Positions 12,960 through 24,800 of a stretch of DNA of 64,000 nucleotides are shown one piece after another. This DNA comes from Struthio camelus (lineage: Eukaryota; Chordata; Aves; Struthioniformes; Struthionidae). The translations under genes and the position numbers were made by a program. The stretch spans positions 20,030,501 to 20,094,500 of the forward strand of contig NC_090954.1 of NCBI RefSeq assembly GCF_040807025.1. Reading direction: 5' to 3'. How positions within the stretch are numbered: position 1 is the first letter of the stretch; every line of letters begins with the position of its first letter. The notes beneath the pieces were generated by a model. That model saw only the letters and a program-made list of their open reading frames with translations. It had not been told where the DNA came from and ran no database searches.

Positions 12960-14560
12960 AAGCGCTTTTGCGGCCTGGCCGGCTGCTGCTGCTGCTCCAG
13001 AGCCACCAAAGCCGAGCTCTGAGGAGCCGTTTTAAAATCTGGCCGGGAAAAAAAATCCCTGCCGCAGCTGTGGGCTGCGGGGGCCGGAGGGACTCCGCGC
13101 CGGGAGGCCGGGAGGCCGCAGCCGCCGGGCGGACCGCCGCTCGCCCCGCTCTGCTCGAAACTCGACCGGCGCTCCCCCCGAAACGGGAGGCCGCGCACGG
13201 GCGAAGGGACGGCGCGGCGGCGGCGAGCCCCGGGCCCAGCGCGGCGCCCGCGGGCCAGCCGGGGCCTGGCCGCTGCCCGGCGCGGGTGGAGGTGCGCAGC
13301 CAAGGCAGAAGGCCTTGGCCCGCGGGGCGCCGCTGGCGCGTCCGAAGAGCTCCGCCGGCCCCGGGGAGCGCTCGGGGCGTCTCACGCCGTTTGGACGCCG
13401 TCCTCGTTAAAGAGCGTTGCCCACAGGCAGCGAAGCTGTGAGCGGGGCGAGGGCGGCCCGGCCGGAGCTCGCCGAGCCAGGCCACGTCCCCCCTTGGGGC
13501 CTGGGTGGCGCGAGCGTTCATATCCTCTTTTGCAGCCAAGAGAAAGGGGGTGGCAAGAGGTCAAGCGGCTTCACGAGGGCCGCAGGGGGTTTCCGCGCCG
13601 GAGCTGGAGTCGGAAGCGTGCCGCGGCGGCGAGGGCTCTGCCCCGTCCCGGCCTTCGGACGAGGCGCCCTGGGAAACGCTCGCGAGCTCCGCTCTCGCCC
13701 GTCGGCTTGCGGCTCGCTTTTTCCCCTTGCAGTTTGCCCTGGTGGCGCGAGAAGAGCTGGGGCTTCCTGAAGGGGGTGGCGGTGCCTGCAGGGCGACGTC
13801 GGCCCCGGCCGCCGCGGCGGGCAGGGGGCTCTTCCTGGGGAAGCACCACCACCCGTGGCTGGGTTCTGCTCCCTCCGAAATCCCCCGGGGGAGCGAGCGG
13901 CCAGAGACATCTCCAGGCGCTTCTGGCATCAACTGCAATAGTAATAGCAATTAGCAGTTACGAAGTTATAGGCCTTTGGTGCCCGTTAGAGGCATCAGCG
14001 AGGAGCTGTGCTTCTCTTTGCTACTTGCAGCTTGGCCTGGTGCTTGCGTTGCAACAGCAGCTGCTGTAAGACAGCGGCAGCCACTGCAGATACTACCGGT
14101 GGTTTGCTGCTGCGTGGCGGGGCCCGTCAACCGTCCTGGCCCATGAGCCGTACGCCAAGAGCTTCAGGTGGTTGGAAGTCTCAGGTCATGTAGCACGAGC
14201 CCTGGAGAAGGAGGGGAGAGGAAGCACCTGTGTGCCCGCGTGGGATGGGGCCACCGCTACCACCCGTGCAGGTAGAGCTGTCCCCAAGCGCAGCTGCCCT
14301 TGGCCCCAGCGGCAGGTGTGGGTGCTGCCAGCACCCCGCAGACCACTGGACCCCCGAACCCCCGCGTGGTTGCAGAGGGATGGGGCCACCCCCAGCTCGA
14401 GATGGGCCAGTGAGCCCGGATGGGCTGCTGGCCGCACAGCGAGGCTGCGTCTCACGGTGCTGAGCGATGCTCCCTGCTGCTGGGTGAGCCGGCTGCTGGG
14501 CTCTCCCGAAGCTGGGCTCGGCCCCACGGGGACCGGTTCTCACTCCTCCTTACCTGGTTT
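12960..14560. promoter_or_regulatory. Orphan CpG-rich block
   Basis: An abrupt switch to very GC- and CpG-rich sequence, strongest at 13030-13900, from an A/T-rich flank. ORFs occur in every frame, as expected from composition; none carries a recognisable domain, and no TLX3 homeobox or N-terminus is present. It could be a promoter for an unannotated non-coding RNA, or a regulatory island. It includes a short (CTG)n at about 12979-12994. Confidence 0.6.
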
Positions 14561-14759
14561 GCTCTCCGGAGTCGGAGATGCTAAAACTAACTTTGAAACG
14601 ACGGCTCGGCTTCTGGGGAAACCGTAAAGGCTCCCGCCAGGCTCCTGGGTTGCTTTGCGCTTCCTCCCCGCTGGCACCGGGGAGCAAACACGCTTTTACC
14701 AAGGAGATGAAATGCAGCTCTGAGCTCCAGCTTCTCTTTGGTTCCTCCAATTCCCCAAG

Positions 14760-15350
14760 AAAAAAAAAAAAGCTTAATGTAATATTACATCAGATTGTAC
14801 TCTGAGGAGCCGAAAGCCAATTTTGGGGGAATGTGAGCCAACCTACATTTAACTGGAATGCTAATATTTACTGTTGTGGCGATGCGGGCCTGTAGAATGG
14901 GTGAAGTCATTGGCTGGGGATTAGAAGTCCAATTAGGTAGTGCTAATAGAGGAGGCGGTGATGCTTCATTGAGAGAAATTACTAAAATTGTACTTTTAGG
15001 ACAGTCAATTAGCTGTGTTTTGACAAAGCAACAAAAAGATGAAACTGAAGCCCTTGAAAAAAGAATGTGAGAATTCAGAGGGAACATGTCTGTTTGGGGA
15101 ATCCTAATATTTTTCGTTGAAATCATTACATGAAATTAAATACTATTTTAAACCAAAGGGATAGAATATCTAATTAAGATAGAAAAAAGGTTTGGGGAAG
15201 GGTATTGTTGAGGGGATTAGAGAAATAGCTTGCAATTCATGTTGGCTGAGGTGGGGCCCCCAGAATATATTAGATATATTAGTAATGGGGATGGGAAAAA
15301 AAAAAATCTCTCGATAAGCCGATCTAAAGTTTAGCGAGGATTTATTCTGG
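14760..15350. promoter_or_regulatory. Candidate conserved non-coding block C
   Basis: Starts with poly-A and a 14-base palindrome ATGTAATATTACAT (14777-14790). It then has a repeat-free stretch with TCCAATTAG, CAATTAGC and TCTAATTAAG homeodomain-type sites. A 113-residue minus-strand ORF overlaps but shows no recognised domain. Its purine-rich, even texture is unlike the GC-rich flanks. Confidence 0.35.
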
Positions 15351-16429
15351 GTGACTCCAAGGCTCCTGGACTTCAAAGTTTGGGATGGAAGCCAAGGAAA
15401 TCATGGAGCGAAGCTAGTGGATGAGCGGCGTTTCGGAGTAGGAAGCCGCGCTGGGGTTCCCACGCTGCGGAGCACGTCCCCGTGCCAGCACACGAGCCCT
15501 TCCAGAGGGTGTACGTCACACCGGGCTGGAGCCCTCGCCAGCAGTGACGGCGCTGGCTGCTGCTGTCTACGCAGCCAGAAAAAATCTGAAAGGTTTGAGA
15601 CTGTGCAGAAGGATGTAGAAGGATTTGGAGGGTCCAGGAGCTGCGAGCTTTGGCACTCGCTCGGAGCCAGCAGTGTTGGGGAAGGGTGGCAGTGGGAAGA
15701 GGTGTGTTAGACTGCACTAGACGGGTCCTGCTTTCCAAACCAGTGGGACCCACGGTGTGGGGACGTGGCCTGCTTGGAGCCCCCTGGAAGGAGGTCACCT
15801 GGGTGGCTGGAGCAGGTGAGGGTGACGGGGTGCTCCAGGCAGTCGAGGCTGAGCACGCCGGAGAAGGCAGCCCGGCGGTGGGCTGTGGCCATGCTTCGTC
15901 CTTACCAGCTGCGGGACCCTACAGCACGCTCCATCTCCCTCTCCGGGCTGCAGCAGTCCTCCTCCAGAACTGGGGATCTCGCCCACTTGCTGTCTGCCAG
16001 ACGAGCTGCTGGGAGAGTCACCCCCGAAAAAACACGTGGTGGGACGCCCACGGAGATGCTCAGTTGTGGTCATTTTCTTGGTGTCGCTTTGGTTGCATCT
16101 CTCCCAAGAGCTAAGTGTCTGCTTTACAATTACGTATTGAGGCAGCGGGAATGCGCCTCAGATGCGTGTGTTCCTCGAGCACAGAGGCCACAGAGATGGG
16201 CTGATCCTTCCCGGCCCCTTTCCGTGAGTGTTTGCAAGGCCTGAGCCACGAGTGGTCCCTTGAGCAGAGCGCTGGCGCGTGGGAAGCGGTGGGCCTCCCT
16301 CAGGCGTGTGCGGGGCCGGGGGGGGGCGGCAGGTCGCTTTTGCAATTTGGACCTCTGATGATTTTCCAGTATGTTTTGCATCCAGGTTCCAGTGGCTCCC
16401 GCTCTCAGTAAACAGCTCCAGGAAAACTC

Positions 16430-17165
16430 TTCGGCTTAAAAGCCTTTCCTAAAATAACTTACTAAGTTTTTGACCTGTATCACCATGTTGTTAAGTTTGT
16501 TTGATATACTGAGACAGTTAGTGAAATATGCATACCGTATTATATTAAAGGGAAATGTAACCTTCAATTGGTATCTGATGTGCACTTTGCAATAACTGCT
16601 ATTAGTTGTCTATCAAACTCCTAGACATCATCTGATTTCATTACCCTTAGATTATTTTACTTGGGAACGTATAGAAGGGGAGGTGATTGCAGGTCTTCGA
16701 GTGCTTACTGGGAAATATTTAATGCAGAATGTTTTATTTATTAGCGTAAAGAGACTCAATGGATTGTTGGTGATTAAAGTGATGATACTGCTGCCATACT
16801 TGTCAAAAATATAGACCTAATTCAATAGAAAGGCGACAGTCAGTCTCCATGTTGATCTATGCTGAAGCAAACTGCCTCTGAAAGCAGTACAAAGCCTGAA
16901 TTGGCCTCTTAATTTTATGCTCTAGGGCATAGTATAAAAAAGGGAATTCTTTCTAAGTGCCTGTAATTGCATGTTACCAGAACCTAAAATATAAGCCAAA
17001 TTTTTGAAATTATAAGTGTTAAGCTTTCCATTTCAATTCCTTTCCCTCCTCCAAAAAATCATCAAAACAAAAGAGAGCTTTAAAATGCCTCACAATCCCA
17101 CATCATTAATAAAATATACAGCATACTTAGCCTTTAATTGCAAATGTACGTTTTGAAAGAATAAA
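16430..17165. promoter_or_regulatory. Candidate conserved non-coding block D
   Basis: About 730 bases of A/T-rich, repeat-free sequence with sharp GC-rich borders on both sides. It contains many short cores (ATTAAAG, TTAATTTTATG, TAATTGCATG octamer-like) and no ORF. It is among the most enhancer-like stretches of the window. Confidence 0.4.
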
Positions 17166-19015
17166 TCAGTTCTTAAAAATAAATCAGTTTCCTTCTCTCC
17201 TAGCCGGCCAGCGCAGGATCCGGGGCCCGGCTCGCCCCCTTTGGATGTTGCAGCTCTCTGGTTTGGAGTGGTGCGCTCCAAGTAGCAGCGATTCCCGTGA
17301 GTTTTAAATCTCCTCGTATAGGATGAAATATCCTTTGCCTCACTTAGACATGTCAGGCTTTGACTTAGGATAAGCAGAGCAAGCCGGTTGACCGACCCCA
17401 GCCCCGCTGCTGGGTGTCTGGGGTGGGAGGGCAAAGCTGTGGGTGAGGTGCTGGAGGCATCTCCCAGGGCACGCGAGGCCACAGGCGATGGCCACGTCTT
17501 AAACGGAGCTGCTGGCGATGCTGACGCCCGCCAATGTGAAAATGTGGCGCATTTACATCCTCGAGGTTGTGCCAGTGCGGTGACACCAGCGGTGCTGGTG
17601 AGCATCTCGTCAGCGGGAGCCCTGCGTGGGAAGGGCCTCGTGTCCTTCCCTTGCCCATCTTGCTGGGGTTAAAATGGAATTAGTTTGGCACAAACAGTCC
17701 GGAGCGTGTGCCTTGAAGAGAGGCAAGCTCTTCCCCCCTCCACGCTTGCGTGGACCGGTGTTTACAACTTTGCTCCTCTCAGAGGACAACAGAAAAAATA
17801 TAAGATTAACCATTTTGTACACTCGATGGCTTCATTGGACAGGTAATAAATCAATACAATTGAATTGGAGGAGATAGTGTTCAAATGCTATTATCTGTCT
17901 CTCCGTTATTAAGCTGGGATCCTTGGACTGACTTAAAGAGGTCCTTGCACTTCCAGGATGCATGCGTGAGATTAGATCTGGTCCAGGGCTCTGCTGAACC
18001 CACTACTCTATCTCCTACCTTATTTTCGATTTCACCCTTTCTGGGTTTGTTTTGTGTTTTTGTTCAGGACCTCCTTTTTTTTGGTATTGCTTGGTTAGAG
18101 TGCAAGCAGATCATCTGAAATGCTCGTGCTGGTGAAAGATACTGTACTCGCAATGATACAGGGGAAATCTGTCCACAGAGCCGAGAGCGGCAATGCAAGC
18201 GTGCCCCGGCGGGGGGGGGTGTCTCTAAGGGCTGGAAGCACCAGATTTAGAGAGCTAATCTAGTGCCATGCATATTTGCCTTTGCTTTCCGGTGGCAAGA
18301 CTGCCAGCAAAGGGCCAGTCGTGGCAGGTCCTGCAATCGTGGGCGTTTATTTATGCAGGGCTGCTTGGAGACCACAGAGCGTTTCACCCAAAGGAATTTT
18401 CTGACGTTTCCTGCCCGATGTGAGTGACTGTATTTTCATATCTGTCCAGGAAAGATGATGGCATTGTGAAGTTAGGTTTTTGCGGGAAGGTACAAGAAGA
18501 GTCGGTAGCAGTTTAAGAACTATAGAAGGCCAGGTTTAACGTTGATTAAATGGGTTTGATTCCAGGAAAGTTGCTGCTAAGTTGTACCTTCTTAAGTGAA
18601 TGGTAAATCAAGCCAAAAGCATTAGACTTTGCAGTGATTGGTGCCGATTTTGAGACTTCAAAAAATGTTTTGTTAACAAAATATGCAGCTTCTCTAATAC
18701 AATCTCTTATGTGCAGGTCTTAATATTTTAGTGTCATCCTCACATCGTAGCATTAAGGTTAAAATTATTTGCCTGTGGGTTAAAATCCCCAGGTCCTCCT
18801 GCTATCTAGATCTTCTTCTCCCAGCCCTGATAATTTAATAAATTTTCACTTTGACATATGTAATTTCACAGTGCCCCCTGGTGTACATATTTCTCTAATG
18901 CATCGAGTTTGTTCATAGTTCCTCTTAGCTCTGACAAACACACCTGATTTTAACAGCCTACGTTTTTTTGTCCCTGTTGTTTGCTATTTTCGATGAGGTG
19001 GCATCACATTCAAAT
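17166..19015. other. Intergenic with one CTCF-like site
   Basis: A GC-richer first part (17200-17760) is followed by A/T-rich repeat-free DNA (17780-17900 and 18480-19000) that may hold further conserved non-coding sequence. No gene seen. Confidence 0.5.
18869..18884 (-). promoter_or_regulatory. Predicted CTCF site
   Basis: The reverse complement reads ACACCAGGGGGCACTG, matching 13 of 14 positions of the CTCF core CCASYAGRKGGCRS. The site is directed leftwards. Confidence 0.55.
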
Positions 19016-19400
19016 GCAAGCCCTGATCCTGCAAACATGCTGTCATGAACTTACCTTGAGCCCTGTGAGAGCTCCTAGACTTCACGTTAGCTAACTAAGG
19101 ATTCTGCCTCTTTTTTTTGGCAAAATCGGAGCCCAACACTTTGCCTAAAATGGTTTCATTTCACCACTTTCTAAAAAAGTATGTATTGGAGTGTAGGTCC
19201 TTACTGGCGTTGGAGTGAAGTGACTTGATTCAGCAGCGTTGCTCACCTCAGTGTCGTGCCACTGAAATCAGTGAGTCTCACTGCACGAATGTGGCTGCAA
19301 AATTGATCCAGGAGTTCCAATGTACTCATAAGAAATAAGTGAGCCAAAGTAATCCCACTGAGGTGGATTCCTCACGCGTGAGTGGACTTCTCCTGCCTGG
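19016..19400. mobile_element. Possible degenerate MITE-like repeat
   Basis: CCCTGATCCTGCAAACATGC at 19021 resembles the terminus of a palindromic amniote interspersed repeat. The stretch CCACTGAAATCAGTG (19259-19273) and the CCCACTGAGGTGGATTCC near 19352 resemble its inner arms. This is recognition from memory only; the match is weak and edges are uncertain. Confidence 0.3.
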
Positions 19401-21429
19401 AGGGTGATTCTCTGTGCCGCTGATTAATGACATTTATATCAGCTGAGAGCTGATCCCCTACTTCATTACACGAAGTAACTTTTTTTCTTTACAAAAATGC
19501 GCCAGTTTTGGAAACATAGGCCTGCAAGTATATGATGCTGTATCTTGTAAAACAAACTCCAGGGCCAAACAGTGGAGCCTCTGTTGGCCACAGGCTATGC
19601 AGCCTTCAGTGAGCTATAACTCACTGAAGCGAGGGAAAAGCATTCGGCAACTATGCTGGGGGGACCAAGAGAGGTACAGCAGGTCCGCGGTGGCCTCCGA
19701 CACCTGGCTGTGAGTGGCCATAAGGCATATCAAGTCTGATGAGCGGGTGTCCGGGGCTTGCTCTGCCCCCCAGCACTCCCCATGGCCTGGGGATACGCCA
19801 TAGGTTTGCCACAGAGCGCTGTGCCTTCCCTTTCGATTGCGCTGGTGCAATCCATTGGTAGGTGCCTTCATCATGGAGGGACACCACGGTGGACCTCATG
19901 GAGCTCCTACTCAAAGGGGCACTCCTCCTGCCTGGTGTCGTGCTCAGCTACAGCACAGCACCATGCCTCTTACCCGACCTGTGCTCAGGCACGTGAGAGG
20001 TGGCCCTGTCACCTGCCGAGCTTTTTTGCTAGACAGAAACATACAGGAGGGACAAACCATCCTCCAAGGGAGTGCGGTGCAATGACAGCACGCAGACGGT
20101 GCTCACGTTAGAAGTGCCAAGGGCTAATTGAGCTGTCAACAGCTTGCTATTAATGGCGTTCCTAGGACAGACCTTTCCACCTTGCAACCCTGCTGGCGAA
20201 GAAACTGGTGGGATTCGTGCCTCTTACTGAGGTGACAGAACAGGCAGATGATAAGTTAAGTGACTAAAGAGGGCTGCTTTGTAATTAAATGTTAAAAATC
20301 ACAACGACAAAGAGCATAAATGAAATTGGTGGGACTAACCTGGTTGCAGACCTGCCAGCAACAGGAAGCTGCTCGTATGTTTGCAGTACATCTGGCTGTG
20401 TAAGAGCAGTTACTATTTTTATTCAAGGAAACCAAGCAAAGACGTTGGCAGGAGAGGCAAAGAGCTCAGCAGCAACTTGTTAGAGATTTGAAAATAAAGA
20501 GCAAAGACTGAAAAGTGCAGTGCAAGACAGGTGAGCGCTCTTGTTTTGAGGTTGCTATCTGCGTTCAGGCTTCCAGACTTTGGAAGACATGGAAGAGCTA
20601 CTGAAAAATCCTCTCTTTCTTCCTGAGGAACCTGGAAATCCTATTTATTGTAAAGGAAATTCTAAGCTCTTTTGAGAGCTAACCTCTTATGGGGCCCTAA
20701 CCATCGCAAAACCTCTCATCATCATTTAAAGGGCTGCACTGCATGGGAATGTACTACTCCTGACGAGAGTTTCCATCAGGCGTGGGAAATGCTGAGAACC
20801 ACACGAGAGGTCCACATGGTTTTCTTTCCTCATTTAGGAGTCAAAGGACTTGTGGGGCAACTTTACCATTGTATGCAATTGCTCTGAGGATTAGTTTTCC
20901 CCAGTAGGAGATGGAGCTGTGAGATGAGCTTTAAGATGATTGGATAGTTTGTCATCTTTTCTCTTGACCTACTATCTGCTGCAAATTGTCACTAGCAGTA
21001 AAACTTAGACACTTCCTACGACGTAGGCCTCCCATTTAGGTGATTCTACAAGAATGTAGGCTTCCTTGCCGTAAAGGAAAGAAAACAAAACTGAACAGTC
21101 TTCCGTATGTGGGACTGTTGGACATGGCTGGGCCTAAACAGAAATGGCCGGTCAGAATACCCTACACCTTCATTGCTAGACCTGAAACCACACTAAAAGA
21201 CTTTAGCATCTGATCACCCTTGAGACTGAACCTGATTCCCGACCCAGTTCTTGTAAACAGCACTGCACTGAGTACTGCCCTGGAGGACAACCTGGACTGA
21301 AGGGCTGCTGAGGTCCAAGTTTCCTTGGAATATCTGGAATTCCAGGCTGGAGAGTCCCTTGCCTCCTTGCTCACTTGGATCAAATGAAATAGTCAGCTAG
21401 CCCCGGTGCTGGTTGCCAACAGTAAGTGA
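19401..21429. other. Intergenic, unclassified
   Basis: Holds the inverted repeat at 19604. The 19640-20090 part has overlapping ORFs on both strands, but none shows a known domain. It could be an old repeat. Confidence 0.45.
19604..19629. repeat. Perfect 10-base inverted repeat
   Basis: CTTCAGTGAG and CTCACTGAAG flank a CTATAA loop, a clean hairpin. No RNA family recognised. Confidence 0.85.
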
Positions 21430-21890
21430 GAGGAATCCATGAGAGCAGGTCAAGCTTATAGTGGTCTTTCCTCAGAACATCTTCCCAAGCAGTTCAAGGA
21501 CTTTCTGAGCCAGAGAACAGTGTCTTTTGTTTACCATTCCTTGACTGCTTTTTCTTCTCTTATGAGTGTGTCCAACATATATAAAATTCTGGTGTCCACA
21601 ACATCCTGTGGGAGGGACTTCCAGAGTGTAGCTATGTGTTGAGACAAGAACTACCTCCTTTGGTTTTTGAATCTGCCACCTACAAGTTCTATTTCATGCC
21701 CTCTATTGCTTGCATTAGAAGAGACAACAAACAATTGTTTCTCATTCTCCATGCTTCTTGTGATTTTATAGACCTTTATTATATCCCTTTTCACATGACA
21801 GGATTATTGCTGTCTCTAGCAGTCAAGACTGGCATGTACCCTGTGTTCATACAATGTCATAATGATATTTTCTTCTAGCACAGTCTGGGA
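21430..21890 (-). mobile_element. Ancient CR1-like LINE fragment (antisense)
   Basis: The + strand shows, in order, GTGTCCACAACATCCTGTGG, AAGAACTACCTCCTTTGGTT, GATTTTATAGACCTTTATTA and CATAATGATATTTTCTTC. This is the order of the complement of an old amniote CR1 family, so the element is on the minus strand. It is heavily diverged, with both ends lost and no open reverse-transcriptase frame. The outer limits are approximate. Confidence 0.72.
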
Positions 21891-24800
21891 ATAGGGAGCC
21901 CTTTTGACCTAGTGAGCAAATAGAAATATAAGAGCTCACCACATGTTTCATATAGTATGGTTTACATGGCTACGACCGGGATGCTGGAGGAGCTGCTGGG
22001 GGCATGAGTATTCCCTGCCATCAGTAGCTTAGTAGCCAGCATTGGCATGCTTTTGCGTACTTCCCTGTAGCATCCTTTGGCTATTAGGTACATTGGTGAA
22101 GAGTCAAAGAATTTCGAAAATGTGGTATTGAAACCAAGCAGCACATTGGCTTACTTCCAGGCCTCAAAAAAGAAGCAAGAAATGATACTGCCATCCACAA
22201 GAGGTCATTCTGTCTTTACACCCAGCACAGAGATCCTGGAGACTGTTGCAGAGAGGGTGAAATGCAGCTGTGCGGGAGCTGGGGGTAGTAAGGAAGCATG
22301 GGCTGCTCCAGGTTTATGTATGGATCCTGCAGGGTTGGCGTTTTTGGTGGGGACTTTTTTTGCAGGGGGAGGGGGTAGGGAAAGGGCAAGGAACAGAAAG
22401 GCTCGTTATGTACTGGAAATGGGGAGCTGCCTGTCTGCTTATTGCTCTAAGTTGAGAGACTAGAAAATGATGCTGGCCACGGTTTTGGCTCTCTTGACAT
22501 CTGTGTCATCAGCTACATATGCCAGTGGAAACTTGGGGAGAAAAATATCTGATGTGCTTGACGTCCTTGCTTCACGTGGCTTAAACAACATGTGAGCAAG
22601 GTGAAACACGGTAGAGAACTGGGGGGAAAGGGGAAGAGAGGATTATGTCTGTTCCTCGAGCAAATCTACTTTGAACGGGGAAGCTCTGATAGGTGCCCAG
22701 TAAGGCTGAAAAGACTCTCACTGACTGAGCCCAATAGGCTCTGGCGCACAGGTCAGTGACATTTCTCGGCCTGAAAGTTAATTTTGATCATCCCATCCGG
22801 GCAGGTCAGAGGTCTGGGGTTGGGGCTGAATGCCCTCAACCTCCACCACTCGAAACCTCCTAGGAAGTGATCCTCTAGCATTTAAGCTGTAGATAGGAAC
22901 AGACTCACCAACCGGATTTGGGAGACGTGGAAGACTGTTGTGAAACGTGTGAGGCAAGGCAGACAGGTATCTAGGAAGCTGACTTGTGGGTCGCTAGATG
23001 GTGCTGTTGATCTTGAAATGAGAATAGAGAGCTCTGACACCAGGAAATCTCTCTCCTGGACCTTGCACCCAGAACATCGGTCCAAAGTGATGGCTGATGG
23101 AAGTGCCTTTCATGCTTCCAGAACGTCATATGAACCTAAACATCAGGCTCTGCAAGGGAGGCTGTATTGGCCAAAGGGGTACAACAAACAGAGGAAAATC
23201 AGAAATTTGGCAAGCACGTGCCAAGTGGCCACACCTGACGGCCTTAGCTCTGCCCTTCCCAGAGCTGGCGGGAGCCACAGGGCGTGCGGGAAGAATATTT
23301 TAAAGCTTAGGCTGCTTAAGAAGTAGATGTGACGAGTGACCACCACAGCAGGCCGGTTTATGTGGAGCGTTGCGTTTTCTCTTCCATCTCTGCAGCCTTC
23401 CCTGCTGCCCGAGGCCAGGATTGCCTGTCGGTGGTCAGCACCGCTCGGGCCCGTCTGCCCTGCTGCAGAACACCATTTCTGACCGAGTTCAGAGGGTTTA
23501 AGAAGCGGAGGAGTGCAGGGCGCTGTTTCTGCTGGGGGCTGGCAGCCGACTTGAAAGCAGGGCATATTCCTGTGGGAAGTGTTTCAGAAAAGCCCACGGG
23601 GCAGGGACGTCTGGCGTCATTGGGGCAGAGGAGCTGAAACGGCTACGCCCAGGGCTGCCTTGCCGCCTTCACGTGCACGGGGCCGGCTGAGCTCTTTCGT
23701 GCGGCGTTGTTTCCTGAGACATCTCAGCCCCATCAAACCCAGCCTTTCGCCACTCCTTCCACTCCAGCCCTGTGGCTCAAGCAGCAGGGCGCAGAAAGCT
23801 TCAAAGTACGCCGATTTTAAGAGCATGTTGAAATAACACCTGTGGGACAGAGAGGGCCATTTTTTTCCAGGCAAAAGTTTCAAGAAAAAAGTGCAGGCAG
23901 AGAGTAACCTGTGCATAAGACGTTCCCTGGATTCAGGGTTCCTGCAGAGGAAACGGTGCCTGGGAACGCTGAGAAGATGCTTGATCCAAAATGTTGCTGG
24001 AAATGGCATGCAGTGCGCATACCACGGAAGCTGCTAGAAATCAGGATATCTTCTGATTACATCCAGCTTGAGGAGCTAGAGATCCTCATTTGATAAGGAC
24101 TGACCTGAATACCAGAAAGATCTGGTGAAAATGTTCAGGATACTGTTTCCTGTGATTTTTATGTGGGACACAGATTCTCCCTGTTTTTCAAGATGTGGCC
24201 CTAAGCCATGTCCAGCATAAAGGCAGGCAAGCAAAGAGACAGCTCTTGCCCTTCGTCCTTACTTTAGGTCGTATAACTCAATGGAAGAAGCATCTCTCCT
24301 GCACCCTGTCTTCTTTCCTCCCTCCCTCCCCAAAATGTGTCCATGCTAAGCCAGATGCTCCTAATATCTGACTCCTGTGACACCCAGAGCCCAGATCCTA
24401 GTACGTATGTTGGTCTGAGCCTTGTTGATGTGGTCCAAGTCACTACAAAAACCCAACTTTCGCTCGTCACTATTGCGAACGACTAGCTGAGATCATGGGC
24501 AGGATGGTGCATTTGGGGATGAGTAGAGCCACGTTTGAAACTCAGCTGTGTGCAAAAATAGTAGCTGTCAATTTTGATGTCACTTTTTTAAAGGGACCTT
24601 AACTCAGATACCCTTTGCTGTATTAGTTCTAAATGAGAGCTAATTATTCCATACTCAAGGCTTGATCATTCATACCAAACACGTAAATTCTTTGTCTGTT
24701 CTTATGACCTTTACAATGTTTAAGGGGAGGAAAAAAAAAATTACCCAACAAACTTCAAGCTGTCTCAAGTTTTACTGTTGCAGTGCTAACACCTGGTGTA

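Noticed and set aside
12960-14560. TLX3 or another homeobox exon in the orphan CpG island
   Set aside because: No homeodomain (no WFQNRR-type motif) or TLX N-terminal motif in any frame.
14785-15126. Possible mitochondrial insertion: minus-strand ORF looked mitochondrial-like in composition
   Set aside because: No match to any mitochondrial protein I could recall, and the sequence reads better as non-coding A/T-rich DNA.
22990-23007. CTCF-like GCTAGATGGTGC
   Set aside because: Only 11 of 14 core positions match.
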